Below, piece after piece: positions 11,401 through 23,900 of a stretch of 64,000 nucleotides of DNA. The stretch is from Oasisia sp. SBJ-2009. Taxonomy: Eukaryota > Annelida > Polychaeta > Sabellida > Siboglinidae. A model generated the notes under the pieces. It had not been told where the DNA came from. It made no database searches and saw nothing but the letters and a program-made list of their open reading frames with translations. Location of the stretch: contig OZ024854.1 of NCBI GenBank assembly GCA_964017155.1, forward strand, positions 53,463,941 through 53,527,940, read 5' to 3'. Numbering within the stretch: position 1 is the stretch's first letter; every line of letters begins with the position of its first letter. The translations under genes and the position numbers were made by a program.

Positions 11401-14400
11401 ACGCGACACATCGGGGGTCTGCGTGGGTCGCCTTGCAGATTCGGGCAGCATTCTCCGCAACCTCGTTCAACTTGTGGAATTGTGGCACGCCTACATAGAA
11501 GACACATAATTATAAGCAATTATTTTATCATTGCAAAATATAAGGTGAGTAACACAAAAACTAACACTCATACATAAATAGGGTTGTATTTTATGTCACT
11601 CAGGAAATTGGTCCTGTTTTTCTCAAATGAGGATTGAAATAGTACATACAGCAAATTGCACTGCCATCACAAGGTGCTATGTGAAATATACCGCATGCTA
11701 GTACAAAGCAAATTATATTTTATATATCATAATAAATTTGCCTACACTGTATCATCAAAATTACTGTCGCGTGACTACAAAACATTGAAAATAATCAGAA
11801 TATTATTTACCGGTATGTCAACAATCAAGACAAGAAACAAGATGAATGATAAGATACATCAAAATCTACATCTACAAAATTGAGGGTTTCTTCAAAATAA
11901 AATAGTAGCACTGAAATGACAACAATCAGTACGCAATTGGTAGCACTCAATAAATAAGTAGCTTGGAATATAACAGTACATCTAATGGGACTACTGCTAA
12001 ACTGATAATTTGTTACATCACATATGGCTGTAACTCACTCTTCGAGTTGTATTTCGTCTAGTGTATGTTGGTTCAATGTTGCAGTTACACGTAAGTTGAA
12101 ATCCCCCTGATCACCAGTTTTGTTGTTTTCTAACTTCTAAGTCAATGTATCTGTGAATTATGGTCATGTCTACTTTTTATCAATAGGTCGCCTAAAACGA
12201 ATATTCCCCAACCTGTCTTGTGTAAACAATACCCACCCAGAATCATGCATCGGGCTACGGCTCCATTGTCATTGTTGGTTTCAGCATTTTCGCTAGCTTC
12301 CAACACTTGCCTTGCAACTGAGTGAGGGTCCTGAAGAAACTTGTCATCTTTCACCACCTGTGGACCAGGCACAAACAGAAGCACCTGTTACAGAGACCAT
12401 TGTGAGACCACAAACAAACAGAAGCACCTGTTACAGAGACCATTGTGAGACCACAAACACACAGAAGCACCTGTTACAGAGACCATTGTAAGACCACATA
12501 CACACAGAAGCACCTGTTACAGAGACCATTGTAAGACCACAAACACACAGAAGCACCTGTTACAGAGACCATTGTGAGACCACATACACACAGAAGCACC
12601 TGTTACAGAGACCATTGTGAGACCACATACACACAGAAGCACCTGTTACAGAGACCATTGTGAGACCACAAACACACAGAAGCACCTGTTACAGAGACCA
12701 TTGTAAGACCACAAACACACAGAAGCACCTGTTACAGAGACCATTGTGAGACCACAAACAAACAGAAGCACCTGTTACAGAGACCATTGTGAGACCACAT
12801 ACACACAGAAGCACCTGTTACAGAGACCATTGTGAGACCACATACACACAGAAGCACCTGTTACAGAGACCATTGTGAGACCACAAACACACAGAAGCAC
12901 CTGTTACAGAGACCATTGTAAGACCACAAACACACAGAAGCACCTGTTACAGAGACCATTGTGAGACCACAAACAAACAGAAGCACCTGTTACAGAGACC
13001 ATTGTAAGACCACAAACAAAGTAGCATACACAGAACACAACAGTAAGCATAATTTCAGTTCTGCATTTTCGTAGTCTCCCAAAGAGGAGATAAATATACG
13101 ATTTCACGAAATAACCCAATGCTGATTAAAACAACAGTGTACTCACACATTAATAATAATAATAATTAGGTAACCTTTATTGCGCCTAAATCCTTAGAAA
13201 CCAAGCTCAGAGTCACATCAATACAAAAGGGTTAATCGATCTCCGAGTCAATAAACAATTCCAATTGTCATCAGATTGACTGACATGCCAGGGAGCTATG
13301 GTGGATAGGCAAGGTTGTAAAGGTATGCCTTTAAATGATGGTGGAATTTTTTAATATTTTCAACTGATTTAACACTAGAAGGAAGCACAGTCCAAAGAGT
13401 AGGTGCACCCACAGCAAAAGCCCTTTTCACAATATTAGTATATTGTCCAGTTTAAGATATTTTCTCAACTTCTAAAGTAGCAAGTCATGTGGACTCCTAC
13501 CAAGGTTTGCACAATGGGTCCATAGTATGAAACAATTTTGGATTCACTGATCCCTGCGAGAACTGAAGTGTACTTGAGTCTTACCTGTGAGATGACGTCA
13601 CACACGTAGAAGCCGTCCCTGTCTCCCAGCTCCTTGAAGCCATTACTGCTCCACTCCTGCAGACTCTTCGCAAAGTCGAGCTCATCCGCAACTCCAGCCC
13701 AGCTGATGAGTGACTCCAGCACCAGGGCCTGAAGCACAACCACAAATATTGGTTGTATGCACAACATTAAAAAAAAAAAAAAAGTTTATCTAAAAAAATT
13801 AAATGATCGCTTGTAATTGTATTAAATAAAAAGCTAAATGATCACTTGTAATTAATACAAAATTAAATGATCGCTTGTAATTGTAATCAATAAAACATTA
13901 AATGATCACTTGTAATTGTAATTTATAATAAATTAAATGATTGCTTGTAATTGTAATCAAATCCTGCATATTTTCTTAAGGTACCTCTAAAAAATGTTAT
14001 GTGCAAAGACATCTGGTAACTATCATTATTGAATGATTAAAATGCTGTCAGGTGTATTTGAAATGCTAATCACGTGAAATGATCAAAGAAAAGATCAATT
14101 ACTGGAGCTGGAGGGTTTGTTTGCATTACTGAGTAGTGTGATAACATGGCTTCCGGTGTTTGTTCTGTGCTTCCTGTCCACTGTCCCATCACCCTGCAGC
14201 CCAGGCTCACAATTTACACAGTGATCTGCATGAATGTTTGCACAACACCGCTTCACTGACTCAGTGTCATTTTACGTGATCAAAAACAACTGTTGTTTCT
14301 GTTGTCAAATGGACAGAAATCGGAGAGGCTGCGTTAAAGACGTCTTCTATGTCAACAGTTAAAAGTGTGATTTGACATCTACAACCTCCTTGTAGTTGTA

Positions 14401-16514
14401 GTACAGACAATGCAGTGATGCACCAACTATGTGCAATGCAACACCGCTAAAGTTGGTTAGTTACAAACTATACATATGTATAATAATAAATATATATAGT
14501 ATATTTTATTGGAAGAGCTGATGGCTTAGAAAACGCACCAATTGATCAAAGTCAACCGTCCAATCCCCTGGTCTCCAGCTCACTCTGTGAGAGTCCCGGA
14601 TGATGTCTGAGTACGACAGTGTGCCTGGATCGTAATAAAACCTGCACTCATCCACATCCATGTTCTCTGTTGCTATGCCGATTGCATCGCCAATGGCTGC
14701 ACCGTAAATCAAACCTGAAATCCATTAAAACAATTGCAAACATCATTGCATGCTATGATTAGTCGAGTCATATTCAGAATATTCTGGAATATGGTATAGA
14801 AATTCTGTACATAGGATGTCATCCATTGTTTGGGGCATTTTGCTTTTTTACTTTCCCCGAATGGTATAGCACATCAAATTTTTTACCTCTGGTAATAATA
14901 AAGAAATGTTTTTATAAATATTCTGCTCTAGATATATCTTTCATATAGCAGATATAAATTGAAATAACACATTTTCATAAGTGTCACAGTGGTACACAAT
15001 AAACTTACCAACGATTTTATCCCGCAAAACATGTGCACCATCAGCCGATGCGTCAATAGGTGGCAGCAGTGGTGTCTTGACGCGACTTGGAGTATTTGAT
15101 GTGTCGGTCTGTGCTTGCATGTACTGCACCAGAGGTGACCTAGGGGGATCCATCGCAGACTGGTTGCCACGGACTCTCGGGAAGACATTAGTCCTAAACG
15201 GCAGTGGCTTATCTGTAACTTTATGATTTGCCGAGTAATCCCGCAAGAAATCCAACACCGCATCAGACCCATTTTTGCACACTTCTGACGGAGGCCATTT
15301 GATCGGGTTATCCTTGGCGAGAATCACGGTGAGCACAGGCGAGACGCCAAGCGACGCAGGCAAAGTTTTCAGCTTATTTGATTGGATGTTAAGTTTCGAC
15401 AACGACTCCATCTTCCCGAGGTCGTCCGGCAGGCTGCGCAGTGCATTGTGGGACACGTCGAGCTTCTTGAGCTTCATCAGCCGCATGAAGGAGTTGGGAA
15501 GGCTGGCGAGTCGGTTGTTGTTCACGACGATGGTGTGTAGGTGGATGAGGAGACCGAAGCTCTCCGGCAGACATGTCAGCTGGTTGTGGCTCATGTTGAT
15601 GTACTCGAGGTGGGGCAGGCGGAGGGGCAGCTCAACAGGCACCTCTGTCAGGCAGTTGAACGACACATCCATGCGCTCGTACAGCGAGACGGCGTCGCGG
15701 ACACTCCATGGCAACTCCAGCATGCATGCCTCCGAGTATTCACGTTTTAAGTGCTGAAAAAAGGATTAAATTCAGTTATTATATTTCTTGTACTGCCATT
15801 TCAAACAGTAAATGAGTAATATATTAAGTATATGAAATTTCAGTCAGCTATATAATTTAAATTAATTTTAAAACAGCTAAAACAATACTGCAATAAATAA
15901 AACTTTATTAACTACATGTAATTTGTACGTAATGTTAATGTGTACGATATGTAAGTAACAATGTGTCCATACTTCACAAATCAAAACATAATCACTGTTC
16001 TCTCTCAGCCTCAGAAGTAAACTGCGCGTTTCATGTTATAATTTCTATTTTAAAGAGTACACATAAAATAATGTTAAAACCGACACTGCTGACTGCAACC
16101 ACTGTTGTTGACATGTGAAGGCTGTGTGGCAAACATCTGGTCAATGTTGAATGTACACCATGCAGCCAGTTCTTGGCTTGGTACTTAGATTGTGATTTTT
16201 AACGGATAGATGCGCACTGTAATGTAAAACTTTATTGCCTTAGACACTAAGAAACACCCAATTTATATGCAAATGGAGTTCTTAATTGCTGAGCGTAGAA
16301 TATAAATCAATACAAGTAGGATTCATTGCACACCAACGACCGAAATATGATACGTGACGGTCAGTTAAACTGCTACCATTCTCACTTCTTGGGTCTTGAC
16401 TGACAATAAACTTACCCTCTGAAACTGTTTATATGTCACTTTCCTGCTTAAATCTAGCTCTCTGTTCCTTCCGTTTTTGGCAGGGTCAAAATCGTGGGCT
16501 TCGGTGTTCCCCAT
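7915..16514 (-). CDS. LRR + ADP-ribosylglycohydrolase fusion protein, 609 aa, nine exons
   Basis: Exons, 5' to 3': 16514-16416, 15753-15009, 14714-14539, 13728-13585, 12357-12237, 11490-11360, 9624-9488, 8807-8724, 8107-7915. All have AG/GT borders and the phases agree, giving 609 codons plus TGA. The start is MGNTEAH; Gly2-Asn-Thr-Glu-Ala fits the N-myristoylation pattern, suggesting membrane attachment. Residues about 50-180 form five to six leucine-rich repeats (for example LEYINMSHNQLTCLPESF, LKKLDVSHNALRSLPDDL). A linker follows, then an ADP-ribosylglycohydrolase (ARH/DraG-type) domain from about residue 278 to the end. Its landmarks are GLIYGAAIGDAIG (282-294), GDWTVDFDQL (331-340), NDNGAVAR, ATHADPRC and QGADSNVNACVTGALLG (555-571). 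Family enzymes remove ADP-ribose from proteins using two Mg ions held by WTDDT- and GGDADTN-type motifs. Here those read WTVDF and GADSNVN, so catalysis is doubtful. The assignment is confident; the activity is not. Confidence 0.9.
8427..8540. repeat. (GT)n microsatellite with variants
   Basis: GT repeat with ATGT, AGTG and GCATG interruptions, in the last intron of the LRR-ADPRH gene. Confidence 0.95.
9410..9468. repeat. Three-copy ~25-bp tandem repeat
   Basis: AACAGTTATTTCACACAGCAGGAT-like units occur three times, about 20 bp downstream (gene sense) of the exon 7 donor at 9488. Confidence 0.75.
12377..13020. repeat. 43-bp minisatellite, ~15 copies, containing 3' splice-site sequence
   Basis: Units begin AGAAGCACCTGTTACAGAGA and are nearly identical. 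On the minus (gene) strand each holds CTCTGTAACAG|GTGCTTCT, an acceptor-like sequence. The last unit runs up to 12357, where exon 5 of the LRR-ADPRH gene starts. The sequence between 12384 and 12357 is also open in frame. Confidence 0.95.
13150..13480 (-). mobile_element. 3' fragment of a CR1/L2-like LINE
   Basis: On the minus strand an open stretch reads NIVKRAFAVGAPTLWTVLPS and then KKFHHHLKAYLY, the usual C-terminal end of CR1/L2-type reverse transcriptase ORFs. It is followed by a 3' UTR ending GGATTTAGGCGCAATAAAG and an ATT-triplet tail. Located in an LRR-ADPRH intron. Confidence 0.65.
13795..13963. repeat. Degenerate ~36-bp tandem repeat, 5 copies
   Basis: Repeats of the type TTAAATGATCGCTTGTAATT with AT-rich spacers. 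The array lies about 65 bp upstream of the exon 4 acceptor (13728) of the LRR-ADPRH gene, on its minus-strand intron. Confidence 0.8.
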
Positions 16515-17997
16515 GATCTAGCATCTGTTGTTGACCGCCTGAGCAGCGTGCAGATGAGATAACTAGTTGGACTTCACCCCGCCCACCAAACTTTACATGG
16601 GAACTATTGCCTACTGGCGTTGCCAACAAATTCGAAACCACGACATATTTTGCTTAACGCGCAATGGACGCTTCATGCATCAGCAAAGTTATACGCGCAT
16701 TTGTGTGCGCTGTAAAAGAAAGCATGCTTTCAACCGCAACACAGTGGCAATTTAGAGTCATGTTTAGTTTTTCTGTCGATGGAAGCTGACGTGTCCACGG
16801 GTACCGAGCTAAGGTACGGTCTACGTCATCGGTTTGTGTGTACACAAAGAGGAGCATCATGTCAGAAACAGGTGGCTTTTAATTTGAGTATTTTTTGGTT
16901 CTGTCAGCGAACTGTTATTTTGTGCTCAGATTGTGTTTGAGAAATAAAAAGATATAAAAGAAAGGATGGCTGAACAATTGCAGGGTACATTATAACATTG
17001 CGCATTCCTATGTATTTACGCACTTGTTGTTCGCTATCTCCGAAAAAGTAACCGCGCCTCCAATTCACACCGTTTATGTTTGAGAAAGAAAACCATATGG
17101 TTACAAATGTATTGCTTTTCGCGCGCACATCTCACACTGATTCGCATACATGTGTTCGTTTATTAAAAGGCTTCATTAGCGCTCCGTCAACACTGTTACT
17201 GTTGCCTTGTTCTTTCCCGATTATGAATTATTCAATAAAAAAAATGAAATTAGTTCACACTATAGTATAGGCGGTGGTAAGTCTTCTAAAAGTACTCGGG
17301 CTAGTATGTAAAAATGAATGCATAAAAATATTAACGCATGAATACACCCAAATTTGTTTTGAAGATGTAATTGGAACTGGAGAAATCTTGTGTTCACGAG
17401 CCTTCATTGGCACACGTGTACATACAAACATGAAGGCATTGAAGCTCTAGGATAACCAGTCAATATTATGTACTTCTCAGTAGCAGTCAATACATTATAA
17501 ATACCTTGTTCAAATCCCAGCAAATAAAGAACCATTTCTGAACCAGTTGGCACATGTCATACTGGTTCATAATTGGTACCACTCCACCAGTACATATTTT
17601 CTTGTGTATTCATGTGAATACACATGTTCTGCCTGTTGTCACAAGTTTTGAACGAGTTTGACACGAGTCGTACTGGGTCAGAACTGGCACAGTTTAACTG
17701 GTACGTGTCATCATGTGAAAAACTCGTGATAACACGTTAAACATGTGTCGACACACCAAATGTGTTTACAGAATCCGGTGAATTCACGAACGGAAACATG
17801 TGAATTAAGCCAGTTGAACTCGTGAATTCACTTACAGGACATGTGAAATCACGGATCGTTGTTTGCTGGGAAGTCAGCAGAGGTGCTATATAGACATTGT
17901 ATGTGTTGCAGTTCCCAGTAATCAATTGGATGGACAGACGGGTGAATTCAGACACAATGAGACAACCACAGAGAGAAGTGAGAAGAAAAACAGCAGA
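16515..17997. promoter_or_regulatory. Head-to-head intergenic region between LRR-ADPRH and TRABD-type genes
   Basis: The two start codons point away from each other, 1.48 kb apart, so both promoters must lie here or in untranslated exons. I see no clear TATA box near either start. The region contains the small inverted-repeat element at 17516-17870, about 130 bp before the TRABD start. Confidence 0.5.
17516..17870. mobile_element. Short inverted-repeat element in the divergent promoter region
   Basis: The left end CCCAGCAAATAAAGAACC and the right end (reverse complement) CCCAGCAAACAACGATCC form ~18-bp imperfect inverted repeats around 355 bp. The inside is dense in small palindromes such as GTGAATTCAC, GTGAATACAC and CACATGTG-like motifs. 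I could not define a target duplication. Confidence 0.55.
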
Positions 17998-20900
17998 ATG
18001 GCAAATGGAGGTGCTGCAGTATCAGAGAAACTAAAAACCCCATTGGACCAACAAACGGTGTTGACACCCTTGGGCACTGTTGGTAAGTTCTGAATTCTGA
18101 TGAGAACTGCTATACACATTTATTTAAGCATACATTACCTCCAAGTGAAATATTTCTTGAACACACTATTTAAAAAAATGATGCGTGATTCTACGGTTCC
18201 TATAATCTCCGTTTCTCTTCCTTTGAAGATTCCTGTTGTATAGTAATGGTATTATATTTTATAAATTGCAAAGTTTGAAAGCTGAAATTACCTTAAACGC
18301 TACTATATTTTAATCAGAACTGTTGCTTAAGAAGTTGACTAGTCAAATTTGTTTAGTTCTGAAAACAGTTAAATGATTCATTATCTTGTGTAACATAAGC
18401 TCCATGGGAGATCAAACTGCTAATATTATATATTCTTTCCATTAGTTGTTAACATATTATAATGTCTTATCTACCCTGCTTTCAATAATCTGCTTGTTTT
18501 GTGATCCACACATTTAGCGTGGAAACCATTTTGGTAGTTGATACCATGCATAATGAGGTTTCTCAATAATATGCATGCTTCATTTAAATCTAACCAAAAA
18601 CCTTGGGAACCAAAGTGTGCAGATAAATGAGACCTGAGTATAATTTTCTTCACAGTAGATACTCTAATTTTGTAACATTATCACTTTTTCTCAAATTTGT
18701 TATGTTTCAGTGATAAATAAAATATATTTGTGTCTGAGGTAGTTCAAATAATAATTAATAATACATTAGGGTCATTCTGTGTGGAATGAACAAATGGCTT
18801 TCACCACACCATCAGCCAGGTCTAAGATGGTGTAATAGAAAGACAGGAAAGTTGCGAAAGTGTATTTGTCTGACACCGAATGACACATTGTATATTTCAG
18901 ATAAACTGAATAATTTAATACATAATAGTAATTGCAAGATTTACAACAGTACACTGCCCCAAGTAGACAATATTTCATGCTTCCTTCAGTTAAACCATCT
19001 AAGCAGTGCCTGGTAGGCAGATACTAGTTTCAGATGTAAGTGTTATCTTACATCACTTGTATGTAATTTAGGAGTGTAGGAGATACCTTTTCCGGCCACC
19101 CTCTGTTAAAAACTTAAAATATACAAACCTTATGTATTTAGTTAATTTATATTTTATATTTAGTGAACACATCGTATTAATGTGAAGCGCTTTGATTGAT
19201 ATTTAGTTAGCTAAAAAGCGCTATATTAAGCAACGGAATTATTATTATTATTATTATTACAAACATGTTCTTAAATTAATTTTCTTAAATTAGTTTAACT
19301 GAACAACTGTTTTATGAGATGGGGAGCAGTGGTCGTGCGGTAGAGCGCTGGACTGTCAATCGAGGGGACGGTAATTCAATCCCACCTACCGCCGTTTCGA
19401 ACCTTAGGCAGTTTTGTTCACCCCACATTTGCCTGTGTCTTTCGGAAGAGATACTAAAAGTCGGCGGTCCCTTCTATCTGGTGTCTATGGCAGGGGAAGT
19501 AAAAGATCCCACACAGGGGGTAAATGTGTAACCTGTAGTGGACTCACTAATTCTAGAACAACTCATGCGTTGGCCCAAGTTTGGGCTGTTTGGAGGTAAC
19601 CACCTGAGACCTGAGATATTGCAGCACTTAGTATTTGTGAAAGGATGACGTCGTGATGTGATGGTTGTGCAGTTTCTCCTGTGTCTCGTTCCTTGAGGTG
19701 CTGGTGACGATGTGATGACAGAGGAAGGGGATCTGGACGTGGCGGGGAAGATCGAAGGAAGCGGGGATATTAAAAGGGGGGATACAGAAGAGGACACGGA
19801 TAAGGAAGTGCCTAGGGCAAAGGGTGCGGGTGAGGGCAAGGAGGCAGGGGTTGTGAATGGAGACGTCGTTGCTCCACTGGCCGAGCAGGAGGAGGAGGAA
19901 TTGAGCAGTGTTGAAGAGCAGATGGAGCTGGGTGACGACGACTGGCCGGACAGCATTGGTGAGTAGCTGCTCATTCTACAGTGGTATCCTGATTTATCTG
20001 AGGATAGGATGTTTTGTTATAGTTAAGTAACTTAAGTTCTAATTGGTTAAATTGTATTTTTAGTTGTAATCGGTTTCATTGAAACACTCACCAATATTGA
20101 AAATAGTGTCAAAAGTATTTTGAAAATACACGTCACGTGTACCCGGTACTTCAGTTCAAGAATCAAGAGTACCGGGTACTTGTATCTAAATATACAGTGG
20201 ATTTATTTTACATTTGTTTATGCAATAATTACTCTCATGTGTTGTAATGACCTTCTCATTTTACTAACTTATCTGGATCAACAGTTTTTGATATATTTAA
20301 CATACTTTAATTTCATTACATATGTTATGGGGTAGCTGCCATGAGAGCGACCAAAATGGTCTTAGTGACAGTCTCCTCAACCCTTGGTTATTTTAGTCAC
20401 ATTAAAAAATATTATTTACTTATAACTAGATTCATGATATATTCAACACAATTACGTGCCATGTTACTGCACTAGTGAAATATTATTTAATAATTTGAAC
20501 TGTAGGTAATTTTGTTTGAACATTGGTTTTGTATTGCTGTATGTAATGTGTCATTAACATTTCCGATTCCGATTTCCGATATGATTGATTATAAAAAGAA
20601 ATATAAGTTATTACTGTTGTCTGCATTCAGCTGATGAAGACGAAGACTATGACAGTGCTGATGAGTCTGGCAGTGACTTTGAAGACATCCCCTATCCAAG
20701 TAGCTACCTGGAGCGCGACACTGACTTTGATCTGCCGGACACAGTCACCACACTGACCAGTCCAGATGGCTGCAAGGTTTACCTGGTTGGCACGGCACAC
20801 TTCAGTCACACCAGTCAAGATGACGTTGCAAAGGTGACTGCCACATTTGGTTCCAGAAGTGGGATGTTTTATTTGAGAAAAACAAGTACAGGAATACGGC

Positions 20901-23900
20901 TACAGTGGTTGAGTCAGTGAGATTGACCACCTGAGGTGGATTAAATAGGTTTATAAAGATATTGAACAGTTAAAAAAATATTGTTTCCCCAGTTTGTATT
21001 GATTCAGGGACAGTGTAGTCATTTTCACAGAGGACACTAAAGGAATTAAACAGATGATCTTCTCATTGTGGAAATTGTCAGACAATGTTAAAAATAAAAA
21101 TCGACAGAAGATTAGTTTCACATGTACATCAAAAAGTAACTAGGTAAGCCGAGAGCTTCCTTGTTCACTTGTCATCAGGGTGTTTGCTCTGGATGGCAGT
21201 CTTGTTCACTCTAGTTCAGTTTTGTTGAATGTAGTCTGTCTTGTGTGTTGTTAGACCATCGCCTCGACACAGCCAGACGTGGTGATGGTGGAATTGTGCA
21301 AGAGCCGAGTGAACATCCTCCACATGGACGAGGAACTGATCCTGAAGGAGGCGCAGGACATGAGCTTTGAGAAGATACGACAGGCCATCAGACAGGTAAG
21401 TTGTCCCCCTCTTATGTCGTGTCGTGTCGCGTCAAGTCAAGTCACGTCACGTCACGTCATCAGCTATCTTCTCAGACCAGTTACATTACTCTCAGGCCAT
21501 CAGACTGTGGTCGTTATTCTCTCAGACCTTCTCTTCAGACAGGTACAGTTGCTATCCTCTCACACCAACAGGTAGGTAGGTTGCTGTCTGCTCAGGCGAT
21601 CAGTCAGATAAGGTTACCCAGTGCCAACATACATTTACACAGCAACTGTGCACCGTGTTGTACCACACACATAAATACATCACATGTAATATCAGTAGAG
21701 AGTTTTCAGGACATACAGGACATGTTATAACAACTTTCTTCAGCATACTCAAATTAAATAAATAAATATTCTATGTAACACAAACATGTACTGTTATGTT
21801 GGAAAACTATAACTTACTATTACAGTGGAACCCCTCATTTAAGACCGCCCCTCAAATCAGAGTGGGGCGGTCTTAAAAGAGGGGTGGTCTCTCGTGAGGG
21901 GTTTGCAACATTCAACACTAGGGGGCGCTTACAACAACTAACATCGATACTAGGGGGCGCTTAAAACCATTAAGTAGTAAAATACACAAAATAAAAAGTA
22001 GAAAATAAAAAATTAGACAACATATTAACAACAACGAAACTATTTATTTTGTTTATTTTATGTGTGACACGTTTCAGTATAAGTTTAATTTTGAATCGTT
22101 TTTTATAATATCTGATAAAAAGTATCCTCATTTTGAATCGTTTTTTAATAATAATTGATAAAAAGTATTCTCATTTAATTTATTTCAAATTCGGTCTAAG
22201 GGGCTCAAAAGTGCTGCCACCTCACAGCGTATGGGTAATCGCACCATGGTCGCCATTTTGTTGTTCTTTCCAGCGCCGCAAAACGATCTTTTAGTTTCTG
22301 ATCTAATCATGAAAACGACCTCTTACAGCCGCGAAACTTCCTCTCTAATAACTCATATTACATATACATACACTAGGTCATAAAATTTAATCATTTAAAT
22401 TGCTGTGAAGAATAAAATTTACAAATCAAAATCATGCTAAACTCAAGTCGACATTGCCGGCGGCTGTTACGCGCAGGCCGTAGATTACCGTGGCGCTACG
22501 TCGATATTTCATCGCCGTGTCGCTAAATCTGGATTCCGGTATTATCCTAAACTAATCTAAAACTTAGCCTAAGTTTCTAAGCTTTAATCATACACAATAT
22601 GGATATTACAGTAATCACAGAGTTATGCGTAGCCACCGGCACCGACGGTGACCATGTCCGCCATGATGTCTTGCCGGCGAGTTCTTGCGCGAGTTTGTTT
22701 CGTGAATTTTATTTATTTCAATAATGTAAGTGATTTTATAACATAGTGTGTGTTTATAAATATATAAGATATGTGAGGAAAGTCTAGCGGCTGTTAGATG
22801 TCGTTTTCATAATTCGGTCAGAAAGTAAAAGATCGCGAAAATGAATGGCGGTCATCAGGCGATTTATTGTTTTTATGCATGTTTGTGTGTGCGTTAGTCA
22901 TGCGTTTAATGAAAATTCGTTGCGATATTTTGGTTAAAAAATGTGCTGGCCACCTATCGGATGGTCGTTCGTCAGGGGTAAAATTAAAATTGCCAAGGTC
23001 GTTGGTCGTGTCTGCCGGGTGGTCGTTGGTGAGGGGTTGTTTATACAGGGTAGACATTCCGTCAATGAAAAAACGGTCATAAAAAACGGGTGGTCGTAAA
23101 TGAGGGTGGTCTTTTCGTCAGGGGTTCTACTGTAGTACATTGTGTTAAATGACACTGTTGTTCCAGAGCGGCCTGCTGCAGGGCATCATGCACCTGCTAC
23201 TGCTCAGTATGTCGGCACATCTCACCAAAGAGCTGGGCATGGCGCCGGGGGGCGAGTTCCGCAGGGCATTCCAGGAGGTAGGTGTTACCATGGCAACCAT
23301 TAGGAAGGTCGTTGTACTAAATTACCTCCCATAGCAACCATTCGGAAGGCCGATGTACTTAACTACCTCCCATAGCAACCATTCGGAAGGCCGTTGTACT
23401 AAACTACCTCCCATAGCAACCATTCGGAAGGCTGATGTACTAAACTACCTCCCGTAGCAACCATTAGGAAGGCCGTTGTACTAAACTACCTCCTATAGCA
23501 ACCATTAGGAAGGCCGTTGTACTAAACTACCTTCCATAGCAACCATTGGGAAGGCCATTGTACTAAACTACCTCACAGTTTTCAGTGCAATAACATTTTA
23601 CGTTCTTGTAACCTAGCAACTGTAATTAAAAATTTTGATTTTACATTACATTAGCTTGTAATTCTTGATTTTTTTGTATTCAGTTATGTTTGCCACATTA
23701 ATTACACGTAATTACATAGTATTTTTTATTTATAAACTATGAAATGTTATGGTTTAAAGAGGAAGACAATTATATTTAAGAGAAAGCGAGAGAAAACATT
23801 ATTTTGAATGCGAATTAATGTATGATGCTGTGACTTACAATAGAATGAAAACACAAAAAGTTATGAGGACTGTACACTGTACTAAGAAGTCTTTAATTTC

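Noticed and set aside
12377..13020. CRISPR-like regular repeats
   Set aside because: Whole 43-bp units repeat without unique spacers, in an intron of an animal gene: a minisatellite.
14506..14538. Extension of LRR-ADPRH exon 3 to LVRFLSHQLFQ
   Set aside because: Reading through the donor at 14539 gives a tail unlike the family, while splicing to 13728 restores DFDQL-ALVLESLISW.
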